NCBI GenBank assembly: GCA_045605385.1
Contig: JAZUPW010000012.1
Coordinates: 256,052 to 320,051, forward strand
Direction of reading: 5' to 3'
Source: SIG607 sp045605385
Lineage (GTDB): Bacteria > Bacillota > Clostridia > Oscillospirales > Acutalibacteraceae
Length of the DNA: 64,000 nt
The position numbers were made by a program, and so were the translations under genes. Below the pieces are notes generated by a model. It made no database searches, had not been told where the DNA came from, and saw only the letters and a list, made by a program, of their open reading frames with translations. Numbering within the stretch: the stretch's first letter is position 1; each line of letters starts with the position of its first letter. Positions 34,494 through 43,768 of the stretch are shown here, piece after piece.

Positions 34494-36191
34494 TTAAAAG
34501 AAGTATTTGTTGTGTAAAATATCAAACAGCAAGGTGTTACTCCAGCCGTATTCTCTTATGGTTTGCATTTTTACTTCAAAATTGTATGGTTCTATCGGTT
34601 TTCCTTTTCTGTTAAGTTCACACGGAGCATTTTTATTTTCTGAATCATAGAACTCAAATAATGTGCCTTTTTTTAAATACCACTCATTCATATATTTTAT
34701 TGTTTTTTCAATTATCTCTTCTGCCAACTCACTAAATCCGTATTCTGTTAACCCTTTTGCAATCATATAGTTGTAATTTATCCAAACAGGACCACGCCAC
34801 ATATCACTGCCGAATGTAGCATCTTTTTTTGATATACTTGGAATAGGAAATTCTGTGTAGTATTCGTCTTTATTTAACAAATGACTATGAAGCGCTTTTG
34901 CTTTTTCGTTATCACACACACCGGCAAATAAGGGCAAAAAAGAAGCAACCGAAGAAATTTTATGGAGCGAATTGTCATTTAAGTCAAAATCATAATAAAA
35001 CTCATCTTCGCTATCCCATAATTTATTATTAATACAGTATTTAATTTCTTCAAACCAGTTATTATACATTTTCGCCTCATCGTATAGTTCAAGTTCTGTT
35101 GCAATTATTGCCATATTTCGCACGTCATTTGCCATAAAGCACGAATAATCAATAGCCTGAAGTCTTGTGTGTTTATCAAATCTGGGTGAATTATCCATTC
35201 CGGATTCATCACAACGGCAATTAACGTCATCACCTGTAAACCAGGTATACAGTTCTTCGGTTGTGTCACGGCGGTTATCTTTACACCAATTAAGAAATTT
35301 TTTATTACAATTGTATACTTTTCTTAAAAAGGCTAAATTTTTTGTTCTGCTGTAAACAATATTTGCTCCCCACGCTATTACAGGAGGTTGAGTTATTGCC
35401 GATTGCCATTTAAGCGTTGACATATGTGAAATAAAACCGTCTTCGCTTTGAAAATCAAATATACTCAAAATCAGTTCCTCTGCAACAGTTTTATTATAAT
35501 TACTATGTCCAATAGCGTGAAAAACTGAATCCCATAGCCAACAAGCCTTATGAGGAAGTCTATCAGGAGTAGACCAAATATAACCGAACTTACCTTCAGG
35601 AGAATAAAGTTGCGTCTTCATGGTAGAAAGGCACTTTGAATAAAGCGCAGCATATTTATTTGTTTCGCTTAAGGAATATTTATTATACAATTTAATCTTT
35701 TTTTCATATTCAGCTTCAATGTTTAAAGTGAAACCTTTATTGATTAAATCTATTACTTCCTTTTCACTGTTTCCATAAGCAAAACAAAAGGTACTATTAC
35801 AGAATTTAATCCCTGTAAAATCACCGTCAAGCGAATCTTGTATTTCAATATCTGAAATTTTGTATGTATTATTGCTGCCTTCAACAGTAACAATAGGCAA
35901 AAAGATATCGTTTGTCTTACCAATAATTAAATGAGTATCGGCATATATTATTTTAATCGATTTTTTATTTTCAACACTAATATCAATTAAATCAGATAAA
36001 ACCGCTTCGTACGTATAATCACATTTACATTTTGGTGCTAAAAACAATTCTCTCTTGGTTTTTGAGAAAAATCTAATACCAATTCTATCTGCAGACAAAA
36101 TGCCTACAAAATCGTTAGAGCAATTTGAAACACCGTCAAGTGCTGAAAAAGCAAACAACTGTCCCTGTGACCAAATTTTTGAAAGAACCAT
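34494..36191 (-). CDS. GH63-like glycoside hydrolase
   Basis: A 565-residue cytosolic enzyme (no signal peptide) with an N-terminal beta domain (about 1-165) and an (alpha/alpha)6 barrel. Clan GH-G signatures are present: KACWLWDSVFHAIGH near 210 with the catalytic-type Asp, DESGMDNSPRF near 320 and DMWRGPVWINYNYM near 480. It probably cleaves alpha-glucosides or mannosyl/glucosyl-glycerate-type sugars; the exact substrate is unknown. GAGGTG precedes the ATG. It is divergent from AraC regulator 2, which may control it. Confidence 0.82.
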   Translation of the reverse strand: MVLSKIWSQGQLFAFSALDGVSNCSNDFVGILSADRIGIRFFSKTKRELFLAPKCKCDYTYEAVLSDLIDISVENKKSIKIIYADTHLIIGKTNDIFLPIVTVEGSNNTYKISDIEIQDSLDGDFTGIKFCNSTFCFAYGNSEKEVIDLINKGFTLNIEAEYEKKIKLYNKYSLSETNKYAALYSKCLSTMKTQLYSPEGKFGYIWSTPDRLPHKACWLWDSVFHAIGHSNYNKTVAEELILSIFDFQSEDGFISHMSTLKWQSAITQPPVIAWGANIVYSRTKNLAFLRKVYNCNKKFLNWCKDNRRDTTEELYTWFTGDDVNCRCDESGMDNSPRFDKHTRLQAIDYSCFMANDVRNMAIIATELELYDEAKMYNNWFEEIKYCINNKLWDSEDEFYYDFDLNDNSLHKISSVASFLPLFAGVCDNEKAKALHSHLLNKDEYYTEFPIPSISKKDATFGSDMWRGPVWINYNYMIAKGLTEYGFSELAEEIIEKTIKYMNEWYLKKGTLFEFYDSENKNAPCELNRKGKPIEPYNFEVKMQTIREYGWSNTLLFDILHNKYFF

Positions 36192-36209
36192 AATAACACC
36201 TCATAATTG

Positions 36210-36238
36210 TTGAAATAATATTTATGCTATGTTATAAT
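36210..36238 (+). promoter_or_regulatory. Promoter of AraC regulator 2
   Basis: TTGAAA (36210-36215) and TATAAT (36233-36238) with a 17-base spacer, in the gap between the divergent GH63-like and AraC genes. Confidence 0.72.
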
Positions 36239-36312
36239 AATAACACCATAAATTTAATTTTAATATAAAAATTTCACCAAATTATTATAAAAAATCAACA
36301 TTGGAGTAAATT

Positions 36313-37143
36313 ATGAGTTTTTATAAGTTTGAAAACTACGCCGAAAGGACTTTCCCTGTTTACTGTTCAAAGCAAAACGGTAGCGGAAATATAGTTGTTC
36401 CTCACTACCATTCTGATTTTGAAATTATAAAAGTTGACAATGGCGAAATAACTGTTTATATTGATACAAATAAGTTTGAATGCAAAGACGGTGACATTAT
36501 TTGTATACCTCCCTATTCTGTCCACAGTGTATTTTCGAACAGCAAAAGCACGTCTATTACGGGTGTGGTATTCAACATATCAATTATTAATACAGATCTA
36601 TTCGGTAAACAGCCAGATGAATTTTTAAACAAAGAAACAGTTAAAGATAACATTGTTCACTCTAACATTCCGCAAAATAATTCAATTTCTGATTGCGTTA
36701 GTACGATTTACAATTTATACTGTGAACAACCACTTAAAAAAGCGCTTATATATGCTGAAGTTATTAAAATTTGTCATTATATTAACAACATATATAATTC
36801 TGTTGAAACAAATAATAACAATAATAACAAAATATCACCAGTAATTAAATACATTAATGAAAACCTAAGTCAGGATATTGAACTGTCTGCATTAAGTAGC
36901 ATTATAAACGTAAGTAATAACCACCTAATACGCCTGTTCAAATCTGCCACAAATAAAACACCGGTTAAATATATAAATGATGCCAGAATTGAACAAGCAA
37001 TGAAACTGTTAATCAATTCCGATTTAACTATAACAGAAATCGCTATTCAAGTTGGATTTGCCAATGTTAATTATATGTCGAACGTTTTTAAACGTACTTT
37101 GAGTATTAAACCAAGTGAATACCGAAAAAAATCAAGAAGCTAA
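36313..37143 (+). CDS. AraC-family transcriptional regulator 2
   Basis: A 276-residue regulator with an N-terminal cupin (HYHSDFEIIKVDNGEITVYI near 28; IPPYSVHSV near 67) and two C-terminal helix-turn-helices (about 175-276; ISPVIKYINENL... to VNYMSNVFKRTLSIKPSEYR). A short poly-Asn stretch (NNNNNN) joins the domains. TGGAG precedes the ATG. It is divergent from the GH63-like gene and convergent with the activase gene, so the glycosidase is the likely target. Confidence 0.9.
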   Translation: MSFYKFENYAERTFPVYCSKQNGSGNIVVPHYHSDFEIIKVDNGEITVYIDTNKFECKDGDIICIPPYSVHSVFSNSKSTSITGVVFNISIINTDLFGKQPDEFLNKETVKDNIVHSNIPQNNSISDCVSTIYNLYCEQPLKKALIYAEVIKICHYINNIYNSVETNNNNNNKISPVIKYINENLSQDIELSALSSIINVSNNHLIRLFKSATNKTPVKYINDARIEQAMKLLINSDLTITEIAIQVGFANVNYMSNVFKRTLSIKPSEYRKKSRS

Positions 37144-37165
37144 ACGCTGTTAACGTTTAGCTTCT
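37135..37165. terminator. Bidirectional terminator overlapping both gene ends
   Basis: AGAAGCTAAACG (37135-37146) pairs with CGTTTAGCTTCT (37154-37165), a 12-bp stem with a 7-base loop. It contains the stop codon of the AraC gene and the last codons of the activase gene. Confidence 0.85.
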
Positions 37166-37920
37166 TCTATTTCATACTCTAAATCAAGCATTTTATACTT
37201 ATACTCTGCAGCTGCATTGTAAGGAATTTTCTCCCAAGTTGAATTACCAATAAAATTTTCTATTGCAGTTAAGTTGTCTTCAGAATCGGTAATATTTGGA
37301 ATAAGTGGTGTGCGTATAATATAGGGTTTACCACTGTTTTTAAGATACTCAAAATTCTTAAGAATAATTTCGTTTGAAACACCCGTGTATTTTTTGTGTA
37401 ACAGATTATCAAACAGTTTTATATCCATTATCACAAAATCAAGCAAATTAACTATTTCCTTAAAAACCACTTCACTTGAAAAACCGCTTGTTTCAATACA
37501 CAAATTATAACATTTGAGTTGTTTGCATAATTCCTTTAAAAATTCGGGCTGTGCTAACGGTTCACCGCCAGAAAAGGTAAAACCGCCAAAACTGTCTCCC
37601 AAAACCGAAGCGTTCTGTTTTAATTCATCAGCAAGGGCATCGGCATCAACACTTCGACCGACAATTTCAAGACAATTATTAGGGCAAACGTATATGCATT
37701 TACCGAATTGTTTACATTCATCGTGCGAACATGCGGTATTGCATTTATCACACTTAACACAGGAATTATTCTTATAAAACAACTGTGTTTCTGCAGTAAT
37801 ACCTTCGGGATTATGACACCACTTACAGCGAAGCGGACAACCTTTAAAAAACACCGTAGTTCTGATACCCGGACCATCGTGAACCGACATTTCCTTAATA
37901 TCAAAAATTCTGCCCGTCAT
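37150..37920 (-). CDS. Glycyl-radical enzyme activating enzyme (radical SAM)
   Basis: Installs the glycyl radical on the adjacent enzyme by reductive cleavage of S-adenosylmethionine. In 256 residues, the SAM cluster motif is C28xxxC32xxC35 (GCPLRCKWC), followed by a ferredoxin-like insert with eight Cys (54, 57, 60, 64, 69, 75, 79, 83) that can hold two extra 4Fe-4S clusters. TFSGGEPL near 114 binds SAM. The insert is typical of activases for dehydratase/lyase-type glycyl radical enzymes; PFL activase lacks it. It overlaps the enzyme gene by 4 bases. Confidence 0.92.
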   Translation of the reverse strand: MTGRIFDIKEMSVHDGPGIRTTVFFKGCPLRCKWCHNPEGITAETQLFYKNNSCVKCDKCNTACSHDECKQFGKCIYVCPNNCLEIVGRSVDADALADELKQNASVLGDSFGGFTFSGGEPLAQPEFLKELCKQLKCYNLCIETSGFSSEVVFKEIVNLLDFVIMDIKLFDNLLHKKYTGVSNEIILKNFEYLKNSGKPYIIRTPLIPNITDSEDNLTAIENFIGNSTWEKIPYNAAAEYKYKMLDLEYEIEEAKR

Positions 37921-39902
37921 ACCTTGTAAGCCTGCCTTTTAATAACGTGGTCTTGATACTCTTTATCAAGTTCAACAAAATATGCGCTCCAACCCCATAT
38001 ACGAACAACAAGTTGTTTGTGGTTTTCAGGATGCTTTTGAGCGTCGAGCATTCTATCAAGATTAACTGTGTTAAGTTGCAGTTGATGTCCGCCAAGTTCA
38101 ATATAGCGTTTTACAAGCGCGGCAACCTTTTGAATACCGTCTTCTTCCGAAAATACGCTTTGATGAAACTCTAAAGTAAGCGGACCGCCGTTCATAACGT
38201 TTTCAAAATGTTGTTTTGTCATAGAAGCAATTACCGAAACAGGGCCTTTAACTTTTGCAAACAAACTAACTGAATAGTTAGTGCCAAAAGGCTCTTTAGC
38301 CCTTCTGCCATCGGCTGAGGCGCCAATTTCGTTGGCATGCCACAAGTAATACATAGCACTGCCCGTTCCTGCGCGGTAAATACCGCCACGGCAATTATTT
38401 TTACCGCTTAAAGCATTTGAAAAAGCATCTAATAGTTCAGTTGCAATGCCATCAACATAATCTAAGTTGTTTCCAAGTTTTAAATCACTGTAACGAAGTT
38501 TATGTAACAATTCATCATAGCCTTCAAAATCACAGTCAATTGCTTTAAGAAGTTCTTGCTTGCTAACGCTTTTATCATCAAAGACATACTTTTTAATTGC
38601 AGCAAGTGAATCTGCGGCGGTAGCAATACCCGTTCCGTGAATACCGAAATTGTTATATTTACCACCACTGTATATATCGCAGTCCATTAAAACATTCATA
38701 AACGGCGATGGCACAAACCATAGATTGTTTATATTATTACAAATACTATCACATTCACCGTTAATTTCCCTAATAACTGTATTAAAGAAATCATCATAAG
38801 AATCGCATTTATTTAAAGAAGAATGCAAAGCATTATCTACGGCTTTAGGAAATGAAAGCGCTGAAATATTGGCAATGTCAGCACCGACAAACGGAATTAT
38901 AAATTCCCAACAAGCCGCAACGGTATAATCAACAGCATCTTCATAATCATATCCCAGTTTAACCAATGCGGGAATAACAACATCATCGTTAGAATATTGC
39001 GGAAAACCAAGTCCCGCTTTTGTAAGATGCGTTGCTTCAACAAAGCGGTCAAGCGAAGTGTTTTTTGATACTCTTAAATTAATTTTGGGGTCAATCATTT
39101 TATTGTTACAAGAGGCTTTAAGACAAAGTTCAGACAACACGTTAAACACATCGTTGCCATCTTTATCAATACCGCCAAGCATCATACTCTGACCGTTATC
39201 GCCTTGTTGAACGCCAACGTAAATATCACTGTCTTTGTTAAACGATAAAAAGAAATCTTCCAATAAATCAAGTGCGCTTTCTTTTGTAAGAATTCCGTTT
39301 GCCAAATCATCTTCAAGGTATTTAACAAAATATTTATCGAATCTACCTATGGTATTATGGTAATTTCCTTCAAGCCACAATGCGTAATGTAAAATTCTGA
39401 AAAACTGAAGCGCTTCTCTGAAATTTCGCGCCTTATATCGCGGAACCTGAGTTAAAACCTCAACAATATCTTCTCTGCCCTGCTTTTTAGCCTCAGCAAG
39501 GTATTTATCTGAAAGTTCAATTATGCTGTCAATTGCAATTTTGCCGTATTCGTCAGCATTTTTGCGTTTTTCAAGCAAACCTGTAGCAAATGTATCATAA
39601 TAATTGGGCGAAAGATTAGACATATATCCCAATTCGTGAATATAGTGCTTACTCTTAATGTCAGCCCATTCTTGCTCTGTAAAAATCTCAGGTAAGTTTA
39701 CAACAGTACGTAAGAAAACAATTTGCTCATTTTCAAGAATAACGGCCGTTTCTTCATTACACATACGAACAAATCTATCAGACATTCGCTGTATTGCATC
39801 AAAACCAGCCGAAGAATATTCTTCGGCAAGATTCCAATTTACAGTTTTTCTGAAAGCGTGATGTTTTTTGTTTAGTATAAAATCGTATAACTGTTTATTC
39901 AT
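37917..39902 (-). CDS. Glycyl radical enzyme of unknown substrate, eliminase-like
   Basis: A 661-residue PFL-like enzyme, shorter than the usual 750-850. The thiyl Cys is C331 in AACWEF; the Cys-x-Glu pattern (E333) is that of dehydratase/lyase members such as glycerol dehydratase, choline lyase and hydroxyproline dehydratase, and differs from the CysCys of pyruvate formate-lyase. The radical Gly is G637 in RIWGWSAYF, where most members have RVxGY. GLGFPQYSNDDVV near 298 and SVIASMTK near 570 are further family marks. It is translationally coupled to GH127 upstream and the activase downstream. The reaction is unknown. Confidence 0.9.
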   Translation of the reverse strand: MNKQLYDFILNKKHHAFRKTVNWNLAEEYSSAGFDAIQRMSDRFVRMCNEETAVILENEQIVFLRTVVNLPEIFTEQEWADIKSKHYIHELGYMSNLSPNYYDTFATGLLEKRKNADEYGKIAIDSIIELSDKYLAEAKKQGREDIVEVLTQVPRYKARNFREALQFFRILHYALWLEGNYHNTIGRFDKYFVKYLEDDLANGILTKESALDLLEDFFLSFNKDSDIYVGVQQGDNGQSMMLGGIDKDGNDVFNVLSELCLKASCNNKMIDPKINLRVSKNTSLDRFVEATHLTKAGLGFPQYSNDDVVIPALVKLGYDYEDAVDYTVAACWEFIIPFVGADIANISALSFPKAVDNALHSSLNKCDSYDDFFNTVIREINGECDSICNNINNLWFVPSPFMNVLMDCDIYSGGKYNNFGIHGTGIATAADSLAAIKKYVFDDKSVSKQELLKAIDCDFEGYDELLHKLRYSDLKLGNNLDYVDGIATELLDAFSNALSGKNNCRGGIYRAGTGSAMYYLWHANEIGASADGRRAKEPFGTNYSVSLFAKVKGPVSVIASMTKQHFENVMNGGPLTLEFHQSVFSEEDGIQKVAALVKRYIELGGHQLQLNTVNLDRMLDAQKHPENHKQLVVRIWGWSAYFVELDKEYQDHVIKRQAYKV

Positions 39903-41748
39903 AAATATCGTACAATCTCTCTCCGCATTTATTCGCCAGGTATTCTTTATCCTTCATTTTATCCTGATTAATCCAAACCGTCATTTTTGCATCGGTGTCA
40001 TTTATACCACGGTTATTCCACTTATAGTAAGGCAACATTTTAAAAGTAACGTCTTCATTAGAAGTTGCGTATATAAAGCCGTCTTTAACTTTGAAATTTG
40101 GTTTTTCATTTAATATAAAATCAACCTTACCGCCGTTATCAAAACCTTCTACGCAGTAAATATATGGGCCGTAAGAAACCGCAACCTTACCGTGTTCTTC
40201 TTCAACAAGTGGATTTGCGTATGTTCTTCTTACGTCTGTTCTGTATGTAAAGCATACCGGTTTGTCTTTGCTAAAAATACCATTAAAAACAATATAACCG
40301 TTTTCGGTTTCATAGTTTTCAATAAGTTTCATATTATGAGTAACAACCAATGCAGAAATATATTCTGGGATTCTGATTTTAACGGTAATTTCTTCGCCAT
40401 GAGAGTCAATATAAAACTTATTATTATTAATGTTTACGTTTGCAACGCTGTTTTTAAGTTCACTATCAAGAAGCATATTGATGCAAACAGACTTATTCTC
40501 AATATTATAAGAATATATATACGAATGGAAACAGGAAAGTATTTTAAGAAGCATTGCGGGACAACAAGGTGTAACGTGCCATTCCCAACGGTGAAGCGAG
40601 CCGTCTGCCTCCAACGGATTTTGATAGAAGAAATGGTTGAAGTCCTGACCGATGGCAGAAATAACGTTGTTATAAAGTGAACGTTCAAAATAATCAAAAT
40701 ACTTGGAATTAAGCTGCAAATTATTCATTTCACTATTCCAGAAAGCAAGACCTATAGCGGCGCAGGTTTCAAGATAAGCAGCGTTAGGAAGATTATAATC
40801 TTCTGCAAATCCTTCAATATCGTGTCTGGCGCCAATACCGCCGCTTATGTGCAATTTTTTATAAATAACGTTATCCCACAAGGCATTTAGCGCTTCAATA
40901 AAATCTTCACGCTCTTTTTCTTGAGCAACAACGGTTGCACCTAAATAGCAAAGTATAGCGCGAACCGAATGTCCCTGCGCATCTCTTTGCTGATTAAACG
41001 GCAAGTGATCCTGATAATTATTAGGATTAACTGATTCAACAACAGTTCTGCCTTCGTAATTACCGCGGGCATCATACCAGAACTCTGCAATATCTAAGTA
41101 ATCATTATAATTAACATTTAGTTCATTAGCGAGGTCCAATAAATTTTCATCATCACGGAACAAACGATAAAGTTTCACAAAGGCTTCTTCAACCAAAGAA
41201 TGGCCAGGAACGTAATTCTTTTTAGGCGGTTTACCAATTTCACTGCAAATAAGATTAGCGGCAATTACTGCAGTTCTTAAAAAGTTGGTTTTGCCTGTAG
41301 CATTATAATGACTAATTGCAGCTTCAATTAAAGTACCGTGATTATATAAATCGTGTTGCCAGAACAAAAGGCCACCGTTGTCACCAAAACGTTTTTCGGG
41401 ATAATCCTGTGTTGTGTTGGTGCATAAAAAACCGTCTTGCGCTTTTGCGGCATCACAAATAATACCTATTACCTTTTCAATATAAGTTTCTAAAATAGGG
41501 CTTTTTTCAACCGCCAAAAAATCACAAACACCGCGAATACATTCTAAAAACAAACCGTCAGAAAACGGAGGTCCCGAATGTTTTGCATCAGACTTATTGG
41601 CAACTTCAATAAAATTCTGCAAATAGCCTACCTCTTCCATTTTCTTAAAAACATACGGTATCATTTTATAGCGTACATTTTTTAAATACTTTGTCCAGAA
41701 TTTATCTTTAAGAATAACTTCATTTACTTTAGGATATTTGTATAACAT
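39895..41748 (-). CDS. GH127-family beta-L-arabinofuranosidase-like protein
   Basis: A 617-residue DUF1680/GH127 protein, cytosolic (no signal peptide). The unusual zinc-cysteine active site is complete: LETC (E327, C329) and TPCC (C395 as nucleophile, C396), matching the Glu-Cys3-Zn site of HypBA1. An (alpha/alpha)6 barrel is followed by a C-terminal beta domain (about 420-617). The ATG at 41748 follows TGGGGGA; an extension upstream would cover the promoter. It probably releases beta-L-arabinofuranose or a related sugar. It overlaps the glycyl radical enzyme gene by 8 bases. Confidence 0.9.
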   Translation of the reverse strand: MLYKYPKVNEVILKDKFWTKYLKNVRYKMIPYVFKKMEEVGYLQNFIEVANKSDAKHSGPPFSDGLFLECIRGVCDFLAVEKSPILETYIEKVIGIICDAAKAQDGFLCTNTTQDYPEKRFGDNGGLLFWQHDLYNHGTLIEAAISHYNATGKTNFLRTAVIAANLICSEIGKPPKKNYVPGHSLVEEAFVKLYRLFRDDENLLDLANELNVNYNDYLDIAEFWYDARGNYEGRTVVESVNPNNYQDHLPFNQQRDAQGHSVRAILCYLGATVVAQEKEREDFIEALNALWDNVIYKKLHISGGIGARHDIEGFAEDYNLPNAAYLETCAAIGLAFWNSEMNNLQLNSKYFDYFERSLYNNVISAIGQDFNHFFYQNPLEADGSLHRWEWHVTPCCPAMLLKILSCFHSYIYSYNIENKSVCINMLLDSELKNSVANVNINNNKFYIDSHGEEITVKIRIPEYISALVVTHNMKLIENYETENGYIVFNGIFSKDKPVCFTYRTDVRRTYANPLVEEEHGKVAVSYGPYIYCVEGFDNGGKVDFILNEKPNFKVKDGFIYATSNEDVTFKMLPYYKWNNRGINDTDAKMTVWINQDKMKDKEYLANKCGERLYDIYE

Positions 41749-41772
41749 AATAATTTCCCCCAATCTATTTAT

Positions 41773-41818
41773 ATAATATAGCAAAAACTTGACATTTACA
41801 AGTAATATATTGTAAAAT
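41773..41818. promoter_or_regulatory. Overlapping divergent promoters and palindrome, GH127 operon and AraC regulator 3
   Basis: Plus strand: TTGACA (41789-41794) and TAAAAT (41813-41818), 18 bases apart, for the AraC gene. Minus strand: TTGTAA (41796-41801) and TATTAT (41773-41778), 17 bases apart, for GH127. Both -35 boxes lie within the inverted repeat ACTTG (41787-41791) and CAAGT (41799-41803), a good candidate AraC operator controlling both directions. Confidence 0.7.
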
Positions 41819-41854
41819 ATAAGCAATAATTTATCTTATTTAAGAGGGTTTATT

Positions 41855-42637
41855 ATGATTTATCATCAAATTAGCAATTCAAAAGCGAATTATAACAGCA
41901 ATGCGGTGTTTTATACCAACGAAATTTGGGAGCAACATTTTCACAAAAATCTTGAACTAATTTACGTAATTAAAGGAAAAGTAAAGTGTACAATTAATGA
42001 TACCGTTTATGTTCTTAAAAAAGATGATTTTGGACTTTGTTTGCCTTATGACATACATCAAATAGAACCAGAAGAAAATACAGAATACTGGGTGCTTGTA
42101 TTTTCTGAAGAATACGTAAAATATTTTTCTAAATTTATTAAAGGAAAAACCGGTTCCGGCTTTATTTTCAATTTAGATAACACTACATTAAGCTTTCTAA
42201 AAGAAAAAATTATATATAACACATCACCAACTGTTATGACAATGAAATCCTGTCTGTATATAATTTGTGAAGAATATTTATCTAAAATTGAATTAATTAC
42301 TAAGAAGAATAATGAAAAAGAAATAGTGTCGCAAATTGTAGACTATATTGAAAAGAATTTTAGCAAATATATTACACTCAAAGATATAGCCAAAATACTT
42401 GGTTACGATTACAACTATATGTCTCGTTACTTTAAAAACACGTTTAATATGACGTTTACTGATTTTGTTAATCTATACCGACTTGAAACTGCAATCAGAC
42501 TTATTGAAGAAACAGACATCAGCATAACCGAAATATGTTACGAAAGCGGTTTCAAAAGCACAAGAACCTTTAACAACTTTTTCAAAAGCAAAACAGGTTT
42601 AACCCCTACAATGTATAAAAACACGGTCCGCAAATAG
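41855..42637 (+). CDS. AraC-family transcriptional regulator 3
   Basis: A 260-residue regulator with an N-terminal cupin (HFHKNLELIYVIKGKVKC near 29, LPYDIHQIEP near 64) and C-terminal helix-turn-helices (about 155-260, ending in TFNNFFKSKTGLTPTMYK). AAGAGGGT precedes the ATG. It is divergent from the GH127-glycyl radical operon with overlapping promoters and is very probably its regulator, sensing the sugar released or imported. Confidence 0.9.
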   Translation: MIYHQISNSKANYNSNAVFYTNEIWEQHFHKNLELIYVIKGKVKCTINDTVYVLKKDDFGLCLPYDIHQIEPEENTEYWVLVFSEEYVKYFSKFIKGKTGSGFIFNLDNTTLSFLKEKIIYNTSPTVMTMKSCLYIICEEYLSKIELITKKNNEKEIVSQIVDYIEKNFSKYITLKDIAKILGYDYNYMSRYFKNTFNMTFTDFVNLYRLETAIRLIEETDISITEICYESGFKSTRTFNNFFKSKTGLTPTMYKNTVRK

Positions 42638-42652
42638 CGAACCGTGTTTAAT
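42619..42652. terminator. Terminator between AraC regulator 3 and the PfkB kinase
   Basis: AAACACGGTCCGC (42619-42631) pairs with GCGAACCGTGTTT (42637-42649) with one mismatch and a 5-base loop; it overlaps the AraC stop codon and serves both convergent genes. Confidence 0.85.
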
Positions 42653-43516
42653 TTATATAAATTTTAAATCATAATCAGGCACAGCAGACTTATTTGCAAC
42701 AACAAAACCCGAAACACGCGAAGCGTGTTCAAGACAAGAACTTAAATCATACTTTTTCATATACTTATGCAAAAAAGCCGCCGAAAAACTGTCACCCGCG
42801 CCAACTGTTGATACTACCCGAACCTTATGTGCCGAGCATTTAAACAGAGAATCAGATGCGCAATCATAACAAATTGCGCCGTTCTCCCCAAGTGTTATAA
42901 TAATGATTTTTAAATTGGTGTATAAACTACTAACCGTTTTTGCAAATTCTTCGTAACCTGTTACTGGCAAATTAAGCAGATTACAAACTACGGACATTTC
43001 TTCAGAACTAATTTTAATAATTGTTGCTTTTTTAAAACAAAGCTTAACAGTATCAACATCATAAAACGGCGCTCGGATATTTACGTCACAAAAAATTTCC
43101 TTAAAACGCTTATCAGCAAGAAGCCGTGTTAATGAAGTAAAATTGAATTCACTTCTGTTTGCTAAGGTACCAAAATACAACACGTCAAAATCTTCGCTTA
43201 TATTTTCAAAATTAATATAATCATAAGCAACGTTACTTTTCAAATCATAATATGGTACTGCGTTGTTATCAAGCGTAATGTCACATCGCCCTGTTGGAAT
43301 ATTATTTAAAACAGAAATATACTTTGTGCCTACACCAAGTTTTTTAACAGCGCAAAGTGTTTCCTCTCCTAAATCGTCGTCACCAACCGCAGATAGCATA
43401 TACGCTTCTTCACCGTGTTTAACCAAATGCGCGGCAAAATTCAGCGGTGCACCGCCTATATATTTTTTATCGGGATATATATCCCATAAAACTTCTCCAA
43501 AAGCAAGAATTTTCAT
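42653..43516 (-). CDS. PfkB-family sugar kinase
   Basis: A 287-residue ribokinase/fructokinase-like enzyme. Substrate-side GGAPLNFAAHL near residue 21 and the ATP/anion-hole signature TVGAGDSFSAAF near 235 with the catalytic Asp are present. The pattern is nearest to fructokinase-type PfkB proteins. AAAGGAAG precedes the ATG. It converges with AraC regulator 3 and could phosphorylate the sugar released by the island, but the substrate is not readable. Confidence 0.87.
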   Translation of the reverse strand: MKILAFGEVLWDIYPDKKYIGGAPLNFAAHLVKHGEEAYMLSAVGDDDLGEETLCAVKKLGVGTKYISVLNNIPTGRCDITLDNNAVPYYDLKSNVAYDYINFENISEDFDVLYFGTLANRSEFNFTSLTRLLADKRFKEIFCDVNIRAPFYDVDTVKLCFKKATIIKISSEEMSVVCNLLNLPVTGYEEFAKTVSSLYTNLKIIIITLGENGAICYDCASDSLFKCSAHKVRVVSTVGAGDSFSAAFLHKYMKKYDLSSCLEHASRVSGFVVANKSAVPDYDLKFI

Positions 43517-43566
43517 AATAACTTCCTTTAAATTTTATAAAGTAATTCTATAAAGACCGTATAATT

Positions 43567-43697
43567 TAGATGCCGCACATCTAAGGCTCCCTTGTGCAAA
43601 GGGAGCTGTCAGAGTAGCTGACTGAGGGATTGTTTGTTGTTTGACAATCCTCCCGTCACACTTCGTGTGCCACCCTCCTTAACACAAGGAGGCTTTT
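43567..43697. repeat. MITE-like palindromic element
   Basis: A 131-base imperfect palindrome. TAGATG/CATCTA (43567-43583) is followed by AAGGCTCCCTTGTG at the left, and the right end (to 43697) is its approximate inverted copy ending ACACAAGGAGGCTTTT. Inside are GGATTG/CAATCC and CACAC/GTGTG hairpins. Sequences of this type (GGCTCCCTTGTG arms with ACTGAGGGATTG) recur between genes in gut Clostridia, from memory. No transposase is encoded. Confidence 0.7.
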
Positions 43698-43768
43698 CTA
43701 TTTCGCAAAAATTCGACATTCTTTATTATAATTTTGTCAATTTAGGGACAAAAAATTTTGTTTTTCTC

